DNA of 33,240 bases. Source: Zancudomyces culisetae. Lineage: Eukaryota; Kickxellomycota; Harpellomycetes; Harpellales; Legeriomycetaceae. Positions 9,188 to 18,998 of the stretch are shown piece by piece. The stretch is taken from NCBI GenBank assembly GCA_001969505.1, contig LSSK01000416.1:1-33240 (forward strand), given 5' to 3'. Below the pieces are notes generated by a model. The model saw only the letters and a list, made by a program, of their open reading frames with translations. It made no database searches and was not told the origin of the DNA. The stretch's first letter is position 1. Each line of letters opens with the position of its first letter. A program made the translations under genes and the position numbers.

Positions 9188-11281
9188 TCAGAATGGCAGA
9201 CTCGCCAGTGGGGCATTGGTGTTGTGGAAAGAATCTAATGGTGTCATTAAGGAGTTTATAGCATCCTCGGTGATGTATTCAGAGAGTTTTATTTCAGTAG
9301 GCTTCCTAAGAGAGGGGATGCCTGTAAACTCAGAAAAGGGGTGTGAAGAGCCAACAAATGGTAAGCTGCTCGGGGCCAACCCAATGGTACCCAGGGTGAC
9401 ATCAGACAAAAAACTTTCACCAGCAAGATTAGCATCTGATTCCAGGGGCGATATCAGTGTGCTTGAGCTGGAAAAGGTGTTGTTTGGATCGGTAATACTA
9501 CAGGTATAATTTTCTGCTGAAACCAGGCTGTTGGCAAAAGCTGAAGAAAAGGTGCCGAACAAACAATCTTGCCCAAAACAGCTCTGGACACTGTTTTGTA
9601 GCATCCCAAAAGTTGTGCTGAGAGATTGCATGCTATCCGAACCAATAGTGGGCTGGCTGCTATTTACAGGTTGTTCCGGCGAAGATACGAATGTACTATT
9701 AGAAAAAGTACCAGGTGATAAGTTCCTAATCGTGCTGTATTCAGAAAGAAGTTGGGATAGATCAGTTCCAAACCCGTTGTTTTGAACAGATTCGAAGCTT
9801 TGTTGGGTGTTTAGAGTAATATGGCTGGGAGAGCTAACAGCGCTTTGTGTTTCAATGGATAGGGGGAACGAGTCTGTTAGACATTTCTGGTTGATCGTAT
9901 CACAGGTGTCCTGCAGCTTTGCGTTTGAATTTGTGCTTGGGTTAACGCTTGTAGTTAAACTAGAGGATAGTAAGTCTACTGGCGATGTGTTGCCTTCCAA
10001 TGCACGAGCAGAGAGACTTTGCGATAGTAATGGGAAGGCAGAAGCCGGAGTGGAGGCAGAGCGGGAAGGTGTAAGATTGGTTAATCGAGAAGGCTTGTTT
10101 CGCTTCTGTGCTATTTTTATGCTGGGGCGATCACAGCTTTTGGTTAGACGGTTAGATTTTATTGATTTGGCACCTGTTGTGCTGTTGGTGTTTGCCTTGC
10201 GTCTTTTAGTTGGACTTGGTAAGTCAATATATGCAGCTAGGTTGTCTTCAAGACTACTCAAAGAGCGTTTAGGTTGTATAGTTGGCACCAAGCTTAACGC
10301 CAATGGCCGACCTTTTACAGACTCAGCACTCGGAATAGCCGGCTTCCTGTTATTTTCGCATTCTTGCAACGTTTCTCCTACTTCTGTTATTGAACAACCA
10401 GTGGAGGGCTCAGACACTACAGCCTGCATAGTGTCTTCGCTTTTGGTTTCCACTAGAGTATCTTCGGATTTCATTAGCGCTGTCTTGGTATCTTCATCGG
10501 ATGCTTGAACACCTTGGTTTTCATCCTTTACTGGGGGCACATTATCCAAAACTGTGTTATTTTTAATCTCAGTAGAGCCATTGCAGATCTTAGCTCTACT
10601 CCTAATTGTTTTAAAAACACCGTCAACAAGCATTTTTTCATAGCCAGGTGTGAACGTCCAAAACGATCCCTTTCCGGGTATCGAATCGCCGCGTTTGACC
10701 TTTGTGAAGCCTTTATTTAGCGAAAGGTTGTGTCTAATTGAATTTTGCCAACCTTGATGATCTTTGAAATAAGGATACTTTTTCAAAATCCACTCGTATA
10801 TATCATTAAGTGTTTTTCTCTTATCTGCAGAGTCATCCAGAGCCTGGGCTATCAAAGACGCATAGGAATAATCTGGCTTATTTAAAAACCCAGAGTCCGA
10901 GGCCTGTTGAGAATACCTTGCTCTATTTGTAAAGCCAAGCTGATCCTTGTAATAGCCTCCTTGGGTGGGATAATACCTGTTAAACCCATACCCACGCAAA
11001 GACAGCATTTCTTGATAATTTACATATCCAGAACTCATCATCATGGTGTTGTTAAAACCTGAAGCGCCGCTTGCCCGTGAATAAAACTCGGGTTTGATGG
11101 TATTCGCCTTATAGGTTGCGCTGTTGAATTGAGAAACATTAGAAGATGGCGCGCAAATTAAAGGTGCTCCATATGACGGAGCGAACCCAATACCATTCGA
11201 AGGATTACCCATTTTATTTGGAATCGATGGATTCTGTTCGCTAACTGTAATCTCTTTTGAAAAATTAAAGCTACTATTCAT
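9188..11281 (-). CDS. Forkhead transcription factor, Hcm1/Sep1-like
   Basis: A single exon encodes 697 residues. The forkhead DNA-binding domain is at about 135-215: KPDYSYASLIAQAL, then IYEWI, then the recognition helix region GWQNSIRHNLSLNKGF (177-192), and the wing GKGSFWTF (203-210). The invariant NSIRHNLSLN is intact, so it should bind the RYAAACA-type core. No FHA domain is seen, which argues against Fkh1/Fkh2 or Fhl1. The GKGxFW wing and IYxWI helix resemble Hcm1 of S. cerevisiae and Sep1 of fission yeast, which drive periodic cell-cycle transcription. A basic PTKRRK patch in the middle may be a nuclear localisation signal. The rest is Ser/Thr/Asn-rich and probably disordered activation or regulatory sequence. 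The usual KPPYSY is KPDYSY here. The gene stands behind a 7.7-kb gene-free upstream region. The family is sure; the exact orthology is not. Confidence 0.92.
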   Translation of the reverse strand: MNSSFNFSKEITVSEQNPSIPNKMGNPSNGIGFAPSYGAPLICAPSSNVSQFNSATYKANTIKPEFYSRASGASGFNNTMMMSSGYVNYQEMLSLRGYGFNRYYPTQGGYYKDQLGFTNRARYSQQASDSGFLNKPDYSYASLIAQALDDSADKRKTLNDIYEWILKKYPYFKDHQGWQNSIRHNLSLNKGFTKVKRGDSIPGKGSFWTFTPGYEKMLVDGVFKTIRSRAKICNGSTEIKNNTVLDNVPPVKDENQGVQASDEDTKTALMKSEDTLVETKSEDTMQAVVSEPSTGCSITEVGETLQECENNRKPAIPSAESVKGRPLALSLVPTIQPKRSLSSLEDNLAAYIDLPSPTKRRKANTNSTTGAKSIKSNRLTKSCDRPSIKIAQKRNKPSRLTNLTPSRSASTPASAFPLLSQSLSARALEGNTSPVDLLSSSLTTSVNPSTNSNAKLQDTCDTINQKCLTDSFPLSIETQSAVSSPSHITLNTQQSFESVQNNGFGTDLSQLLSEYSTIRNLSPGTFSNSTFVSSPEQPVNSSQPTIGSDSMQSLSTTFGMLQNSVQSCFGQDCLFGTFSSAFANSLVSAENYTCSITDPNNTFSSSSTLISPLESDANLAGESFLSDVTLGTIGLAPSSLPFVGSSHPFSEFTGIPSLRKPTEIKLSEYITEDAINSLMTPLDSFHNTNAPLASLPF

Positions 11282-13138
11282 TTTGTCCTTGTTTTGTTTG
11301 TGTAGCTAGTAGAATACTGTAAATTGTGACGGTTATAGGACCTTATCTGGCAATTCAAAAAAAAACTTTAACGTTTTGCCTGTCTGAACAAAGAAGGGGA
11401 GGGTCAGTATCTAAAAATAGGATACGAATATTTTTGGTTAGTTATCATTTATTGAATGTAAAGGATTTTGCAGAGAAAGAAATCAACACATTTCAATATC
11501 CTGCTACAATAGCGTTTCTTAAAATATTAAACAGTTTCCTGCTAAAATAAGAGACAAGAGAGGATATAATTACTATTTTTCTGAAAGGCCTTTGATTAGT
11601 ATAACTTTGTGGATATGTGTTGGTACCAATATTTAGGATACTCCAATTCAAAAATTATATTGATCCTTGAAACGTTATATTCACTAAGGTAATACACATG
11701 TAATTTGATTGATGCAAGTGTGTGTTATAAATATAGATGCAAGCACGAGTTGGCTTTTTTTTTGGCTCGGCACATATTGCAAAGGCCAATCCAGTGTTGT
11801 AAATTTTTATTATGCTTGAATATAGATGCTAATTTTAATGAAAGCTTGGGACTTACGGGAAATTTGGGTATATTGTCTATTTTCGATCAAGTTTCCAGTT
11901 TACTAAAGGGTTATTTCTGTATTCGCAGGATTATTCAAATAGGTATAAAAAAAAGAAAGTAGATTTTCAAAACTTTAAGGGATGTAATAAGATAGAATGG
12001 AGAACGAGGGGAGAGGGGGTAATATATGTGTTTAGGTTTAAAAAAATCGGTATGCGGGTTTATAAGTATATTAAATATCCAAGAAAAAAAAAGATATGAT
12101 CATGCTTTATATAGGATTTTTTTTTTCACATAACTACCATATTGAGATTGAGTAGTTATCAGGCATCAAAAATTTTGTTGCGAGAGAAAGCAAGAATTAT
12201 ACGTAAACCAGCATAATTTTATTGTGTGTAAATTTACAAAGCCGATATTTGAATTTATAGCCTCAAATCCCAACACAATAACATCTTGAAACGATTATAT
12301 TGCGGTAAAAAAAAAGAAAGGTATGGAATGTAGAATAACTGGTTGTAAATAAAAAAACGTAGCTGGGAATTATTGAAAAAATAATCGGCCAAATTGAGTA
12401 TAAGTTCATCTTGCCACAGTTTAAGCAGGAAAAATTTTCAACTCTTGTGTTTTTGTGCCTTGAACTCTGCATCAACTTTCCCCACCCTTTCTCCTTTCTT
12501 TCTCCCCAGCATCGAAACCGACAGGCATTAGCTAAACTTTTTTTTAAAGCAATTTTGCTTTCCAAGTTAGCTCAATAACAATGGCTAAAGAGATACAATT
12601 TTAAAGATAGCAAACCTCATTATTAGTCTTTTTTTTATGTAGAAACTCATTATCGGCTTCCACTTTAAATTAATTCCTGATGAAATTAGCTAATACAAAG
12701 AATTTAAATGAAATCATTCTCAGACAAAGCATATAGCACCGCTAATAATACGACTTTATCGAATGTAAATTATACTGTTTTACGACTTGTAACACCTTAT
12801 AAAATAGGAAAGGGAGGAACACAGAAAATGGCCTTTTTTTCACAATTTCAAATGGATGAAATATGGTGCTGACTTTTTTGATTTACTTGTATCACCCTGT
12901 TTTTCTAACAAAAGGCAAGCTCGAATTAGCTCTCCTTTTCTCTGATTGTGGGTTCTTCATGCTTCTTGAAAAGGAGGTAAAAAAATAACGAATTTAGTTT
13001 ATAAGCGTATCAAATCACAATAATTTTTAAATTTTAAGGATTTTTCACCAACAGGAAACTGACTTTACTCAAGTGGAAAAAAATCGATCTTTTGTTTTGG
13101 GTTGGATCAATTAACCATCCACATTTATACAAGTCTCT

Positions 13139-13163
13139 CCCCCCCCCCCCCCTCCTCCCTCCG
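13139..13163. repeat. Poly-C run and CCT-rich tract (G-rich on minus strand)
   Basis: Fourteen consecutive C (13139-13152) are followed by C/T-only sequence with further C runs. The minus strand is thus a G-run series able to form a G-quadruplex. It is striking in otherwise AT-rich DNA. Confidence 0.85.
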
Positions 13164-14621
13164 CTCCTTTCCCGGCTCAGCACACTATCTCTCATCATTC
13201 CAGTACACATTACTCCCACTGGTAGGAAAATACTTTGTTTATGAACGCTTTTTTTTTGAAAACACAAAAAAGCGCATGAAACTTTATTTAAAAAGAAAAA
13301 TAGATCTTTGGTTTCCCTCTTTTTCTTCCCATCCCATATGGAGGTTGGTTGCTGACTTTTGATTTTTTTTCCATCCTTTTTGTAATCACCCATTTAGTAC
13401 ACTAATGCTTGTTTCATTACATTATATTCTGTTTTAGCCTCATAACGCTATTTTCTAGCAATATAGCTGTAAACGTACATCAAGGGAAAATTTTTAAAAA
13501 AAGACAAACCAATACCTAGGCCTTATTCTCTTACTGAAAACTCAGGTAAGCTGTGAAGAAGACCTACTTCATATTTAGACATAAATTAATTATGCTACAA
13601 ATTTTAATCACGGAAGCCGGCTGCATGGAGATTATTTGGGAATTGCTTATTACCCAATCTAACGTCATTTTTTACTTAAATCACCCAGCCTGCCCTCCAC
13701 ATTTGTAGTTAGCGGGTATCTGGGAAAATGAAAAGCTTGCCCTTAATGTGTTAAAGAGGTATGGTGAGAGGGGGAAGGGGATGTGTGAACCAAAAGATTT
13801 ATTGCGTCATATCGACTTCTGGCCCAAAACACTCAAAGTTGCTTGAACTCCAAGGTGCAAGGGTCCGAATTTGGCAATTACTATAAAAGGCATGTACTCA
13901 GTTAGAAAATTAGTGTTAAAAAGAAATAATGTGTTTAGAATATTGCGTGGCTGTATATTATATGATGTATACACTTAATGACACAATACCATTTCACTCA
14001 CCCCCATTACATGTATACTCTTTTCAAAAAGAGAGTTTATAGTTGTCAGCTGTTTGTAAGAAAAAGTGTATTTCTAAATCGTATATTAGATAGAGAGCAG
14101 AAGTAGGAGTCTTTTTTGTGGCAGCATTTTTTACAAAAGACGTTAGTGAGTAAAGGGAGAATACACCATTTAAAGGCAATGATGAGGGGGGAAAGAAAAT
14201 GCACCAGTATTCAATGCAAATGTGGAAACTAAAGCTAGGGTATAGCACACACAAATGCATTGACTATTGCAAGGCAATTGAGTACATACAGGCATTTTAT
14301 CTGTAATGCAGCCTTCCCCCAAACAGCACAGTTGAAATGGTGTGATATTATTACAGAGATAATGTTAAAATGGTAAATATAGTTGTTAAATTGGGAATTA
14401 GCCTGTCTCATCCAATATAGATGCAGATCACTATTTTTTTATTTTTTTTACACAATTTCAACCAAATTCTTATCTCTTTAATTTGTACTGTACAACTATT
14501 TAATCACATTCATTAAACAAAGATAAAAGCGAGAACTGCTCATAAGTGAAGGAGGTAAAGTCCTCTTGTCACGCCAGGAATTCATATTTGATGATGTACC
14601 AAAGCACAAAGTGTAGAGTTG

Positions 14622-14690
14622 GTCAAGGTAACACATAGTAAACGCTAGTTTTTATATAAACCTTTGATATTTTAAAGTGATCTCTACCCT
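14622..14690. repeat. Degenerate dispersed repeat, copy 1
   Basis: The segment 14658-14688 matches 16345-16375 at about 24 of 31 positions without gaps. It is preceded by CACATAGTAAACGCTAGT, which resembles the CATAGTCACTAGT core found at 15.4 and 16.3 kb. Divergence is high, so this is a tentative relic repeat. Confidence 0.35.
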
Positions 14691-15371
14691 TTTTTATTAT
14701 GTATAGTTTGCTATTGTAAACTGGGGATACTTCAGAAAAAGTGGACGTAAAATTAACCATTGTCAAGTTGGCTTTTTGGTTTTTTGGTTTGATGGAGTAA
14801 AAGAGGAAAAAAGGGGGTGATGGGGGGAGAAAAAAGTGTCTTTATGAGATCCACAATCTGTATAAGTATACACCTAAGGTTCTTGATAGTGATGGTCAGA
14901 CTTTTTCTAAACTAACGAGTGAGTCACTGCAAAAATATCACGCCTGGTTTTCTGTTTAGTTTAATTAAAAATCCAAATTGCATTAGTATTTAGTACTGTA
15001 TAAACTAAGAAATTGTTCCGCAATTCCATTTTCTTCCCCGCAGAAAAAATGAAGTGATTTTCACATCGTTTTTACAGATAGATAACACATAAAAATCATT
15101 TCCTATTGTAGTAGATATCTCTTTTTTTTATGCATCTGGAATCTCTTAGTAGATTGAAGCTAGCGTAATAATTAAACTATGCTTCTAGAATTACTTTTTT
15201 GTGCACTCGTCAAAGTCTTGGATATGTGTGTTGTTACAAAATTTTAATTGGCAATTTCTAGATTTAGCCGAATAATTAAACCATGAAGATATACTTGTGA
15301 AAAAAAAACGATGTATATGCCAAAAGAAACCCTTTTTATCTTCTTATCTACTAACTGTGCTTTTATTCAGA

Positions 15372-15409
15372 CCCCATTTCCTTGGTTGTCAAGCAACATA
15401 GTCACTAGT
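15372..15409. repeat. Degenerate dispersed repeat, copy 2 (exact 17-bp core)
   Basis: GCAACATAGTCACTAGT at 15393-15409 is identical to 16271-16287. The preceding bases (CCATTTCCTTG here, CCATTCCCTTG there) are also similar, which suggests a shared origin rather than chance. Confidence 0.45.
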
Positions 15410-16242
15410 AGATGTTATCACCCCTTATTGTGTGGTTTTTTCTTTTCTGGCATTCCCATTCCCCTACCTAAAAAAATATAAAACCATATAATTACAAACC
15501 CAATGTAGGAAATTGCGAGTAGAATGATGGATGTTCAAGCAATGTCAAGCTTGATAACGTGTTCTTGTCCTGCAATATCCCCAAGTTCAGTTGTTAGGTT
15601 AATTTTTTAATTACAATCAGAAAAACGCGGTAGTACAAATTATTTGCAAGATTGAAAAATAGTTGGTGGGCAAATAGAATCGTAAAATCTGCTTTGATAT
15701 CACGTTGCACTAGCGGTTAATCTTTTTTTACTTCCTTTTACTTAATTTGGTATATTTTTATCACAAATTCGCTATAAACCGAGGAGATACAAGAATAAAG
15801 GCACACTAATGGATTTTAAAAACACACACCCAGCCTTTTGGGTATCTACTAAGCAATGTTAGAGGAATTGTCGCTAATAATTATTTATAGTGACAATTTG
15901 TAATAAATGACTACTATTCATAGAAGCTTATTATATTTTGTGTAAAACACAGTGTAATTAGATCAATGTTGCAAATTCGTAGATACAATTATTCACTACA
16001 TTCACATAACCGCTTTAAATGTGTGAGCAGAGGAGCTATCAATTTTTTAAAAAATAAAAATAAAGAAGTGGCAACAAATCTTGTTTTCAGTTCAAAAAAA
16101 AATAATTTCGGAAGCAAAGTAGGGGGCGAACAGCACGTATTTGCAATGTGGCCATGGATTACAAGTTTCATCTAATATTTTTTGCTAACATTGGTTCCTA
16201 CCCCCTCTCTTTTTACTGGAACGTATTAATCCCGCTTTAGCT

Positions 16243-16378
16243 TCCATTCCCTTGAACCAATACCCTTCGGGCAACATAGTCACTAGTGAGTCGAGGGGAA
16301 AATTGAATAAGCTTAAGTTTAGTTTGGTAGATTGTTTTTTTTAGAAACCTTTTATTATCTAAAGTAATCTTTACTACC
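16243..16378. repeat. Degenerate dispersed repeat, copy 3
   Basis: It carries the 17-bp core GCAACATAGTCACTAGT (16271-16287) shared with the 15.4-kb copy, and the AAACCTTTTATTATCTAAAG-type segment (from 16345) shared with the 14.6-kb copy. It thus links the three copies. Confidence 0.4.
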
Positions 16379-17347
16379 AAAAAGACTGCTTAGAACTCAT
16401 TCCTAAAGTTTACTTCATGTGATTAAAAGAATTAATCGTTGTATATACACTCAGAGTACACAACCATTGGTTATAATATTTCTCCTCACTTTTTCTACGT
16501 TATATACTGAAACAAATATCATGTGATATACATACTTTTCGCTAGATTATATAATCTATGTGTGACTAATAATCTTCAATATCCAAGAAAGGGTGGGGGG
16601 GATGGTGTAAACGTTTATATTTTAACACCAAAACATGTTTATAAGGGCATAAAAAAATCAATACTTGCAAAAAGAAGATAAGACCAGGAATAACTCTCTA
16701 AAATATTAAACACTCCCATTTTCTCAAAACAACTAGTAAGGATGGGATACCACTCAATCCACTTACCAAGATAAAACACCCGTAACGGGGTTAGTATAGG
16801 TCCAGTTGTGATATCATTAAATCAAACAAAATATGAAACACATCAGTTTACGTTAGTATAATTTAGATTATATAAATATATGGATTGTCTCATAAACAAC
16901 AATACAAGACGAAATATTACTGAGTACTACTGAAATGTCGATGCATCTATTCAGCTCCTTTTTTCTCATAGCGGGGTTAAATTGATGAAATTATGTAAAA
17001 CATCTTTTCTTGTTCAACAACCAGGATGTGGTGAGATGCAACATATATTATGTCGACAGGTGTATATGGTACTAGGTAACACGATTGCTAGGTTTTGTCG
17101 TAAATACCCGTGTGTTATGCTAGCTGTTTCAATAGTTACTATATCAATCATAAGCATTCCATCCAATCAATGAAAACGTCTATGTCAGGTTTAGAATATG
17201 ATATCTATAGGAAAAAAAGTACTCGAATATAGATAGCTCGAGTTCCGAGAAAATGAGCAAACATCATGTAATTTTATAGTTTGGTCGGGATTTAGTGTAA
17301 AGTGGTATTTCATGTGTAATGTTTTATCATAACATCTTTGATAAATT

Positions 17348-17391
17348 ACCGATACTGATACCGATACTGATACCGATAATAATACTAATAC
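17348..17391 (+). repeat. 12-bp tandem repeat (ACCGATACTGAT)
   Basis: Two perfect units of ACCGATACTGAT (17348-17371) are followed by a degenerate third (ACCGATAATAAT) and a partial fourth. This is a short minisatellite in noncoding DNA. Confidence 0.85.
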
Positions 17392-18122
17392 CAACTCATC
17401 AATTTTATTTATTGAACAAGGCAAATATAATTCATCTCGTTTGAATGTGTACATCCTTTTGTTTCTCGTACAGCTTCAAGATTTTTTGTAGCGCAAACAC
17501 AAAGCCTGTGCAAGGTAGAAAGCTAGCCACAAGTATTACACAACCAGGGTTATCAGTAAAACACCACTTCATCTCGAACTACTTTCCTTGTTATATAGCC
17601 TGATGTTTATTCACTAGTGTATTTGATTTGTGCTTTGGTTCAAACATCCTACCAACGCTTTACACAAAAATATAAACAAAATTTCGGGTAATGGTCATTT
17701 CCATTTGATATTTTCAAGCTGTTACCAGGAAACGGTATGCTCCTTTTGTATGATATCCTTGAAAAGCTTGGAGGTTTTTCTATCTGCTTTGCTCAGAGTA
17801 GAAATAAAAAATAAGGCGAATTTTATTATGTAAATAGTAGCTACGCATCGGGTTACGTTTCCCTATTTTTAAAAGATGGTGGATATGGAGTGTCATGCAC
17901 CACAAATAGGTGTATTTTTGTCGTTCATTGTGGTCTTATAGAGGTAAAATCGGTTTTCAGATGCTTAGAGTGTATTTAAAGGGTTACTATACTTTCTAGA
18001 AATATATCCCGATTTTCCAACACCAAAAAGCTGCTATATTGTCATTTCTTATGCACATCGAGAGATTTGTGGAAAAAAGCACTTTTCATTCTTACAATAA
18101 ATACCTGTACATAAAAGGGGGA

Positions 18123-18157
18123 GAGTGACCTAAGTCACTCATAAATGATCGGATCAT
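18123..18157. other. Two adjacent palindromes
   Basis: GAGTGAC and GTCACTC (18123-18140) pair perfectly around CTAA. Four bases later, ATGATC and GATCAT (18145-18157) pair around one G. They lie about 0.85 kb upstream of MSH6. They may be a dimeric transcription-factor site, an RNA hairpin, or another dyad element. Confidence 0.6.
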
Positions 18158-18950
18158 CCAATTTTTGGTTCAATTTATCAATATCAGTTTAAGTGTAGAG
18201 ATGAGCACTTTTGTTGATCCGTAGAGCAAGAAAAAAAAGGAAAAAAGCTTCATGCTGGAGTGGCCAGAAAAAAGGAATACTGACCAAAATCAAGCCATCG
18301 AATCAACCTGGAGGTATACCCTGCTGTAGTTTTAATTATAGTTGTGCCCATTTTGACCTTTTTATGAGTCCTTGGTAATTTATTTACTAGCTATATTTTG
18401 TTTTTTTTGTTGATATTTTTGTATTTTGTTTTCGTAGTTAATAATAAAGCATAATTGCAACAAAAAATTCTAAATACAAGTGGCCTATAGCTGCGCATTA
18501 GCCAGTTGCTCTAACAAAAAAAACAATTTATCACACCAAATCAGTATGAAGAATTAAAAAGATACACATCCCAGTATCATCACTACGCAAAATTATTGGC
18601 CATTTTTTTTTGCAGACTTTTGTTTATGAGAGAGAGGGAAATGAAAAAAACAACTAATCTTATGAATCATATTGCATTAAAATAGGCGGAAAAAACAGAG
18701 GCAACGAATAAAAGGGGGTATTTATGATTTAACAAGGTTATTTCCTTGATAAAACATTTGAAGCAATTTGGAAACTTATAATAACCGGAAAACCAAATCA
18801 ATCATTACAACTATTACTCTCTCTGCGGAAAATCAGAACACAGACAACCATTTGAAACCTAGCTTTAATATTTTTCAAACTAAAGTAATATATTTAAACT
18901 TTTGGATTATTTAACTATTTTGGATTGGTAAAAGTGCATTTTATATTAAC

Positions 18951-18960
18951 TTGCGCGTTA
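18951..18960 (+). promoter_or_regulatory. Possible MBF/E2F-like element upstream of MSH6
   Basis: TTGCGCGTTA lies about 38 nt before the MSH6 start codon. A CGCG core is typical of G1/S-regulated yeast replication and repair genes (MCB, ACGCGT), though the match is partial and the element is very close to the ATG. Confidence 0.25.
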
Positions 18961-18998
18961 GGAAGCAGAATAAATAGGAAAAATACTGAAAAAATAAA

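Larger units (their letters stand above)
11282..18998. other. 7.7-kb gene-free, AT-rich interval between divergent genes
   Basis: No open frame here encodes a recognisable domain, and the longest are about 60-120 codons of simple composition. No tRNA, rRNA or snRNA signature was found by eye. It contains diverged repeats (14.6, 15.4 and 16.3 kb), a 12-bp tandem repeat (17.35 kb), a poly-C tract (13.14 kb), paired palindromes (18.12 kb), and several short G/A-rich islands with AGGGG cores, such as 11395, 12008 and 13765. It must contain the promoters of the forkhead gene and of MSH6. It could also hold long untranslated leaders, a noncoding RNA, or a centromere; nothing in the sequence alone decides. 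Confidence 0.55.

Noticed and set aside
9807-10508. 233-codon open frame on the plus strand
   Set aside because: It lies opposite the Ser/Thr-rich part of the forkhead gene and has no recognisable motif.
13855-13885. GGGTCCGAATTT as a possible tRNA B box
   Set aside because: No matching A box, acceptor stem or terminator at suitable spacing.
16982-17173. 63-codon plus-strand frame with a hydrophobic C-terminus
   Set aside because: No family motif, no clear splice partners, and ordinary for AT-rich noncoding DNA.
11282-18998. CRISPR array, integrated virus or intact transposon in the gene-free interval
   Set aside because: No regular spacer repeats, no transposase or reverse-transcriptase motifs, and no long terminal repeats beyond short diverged matches.
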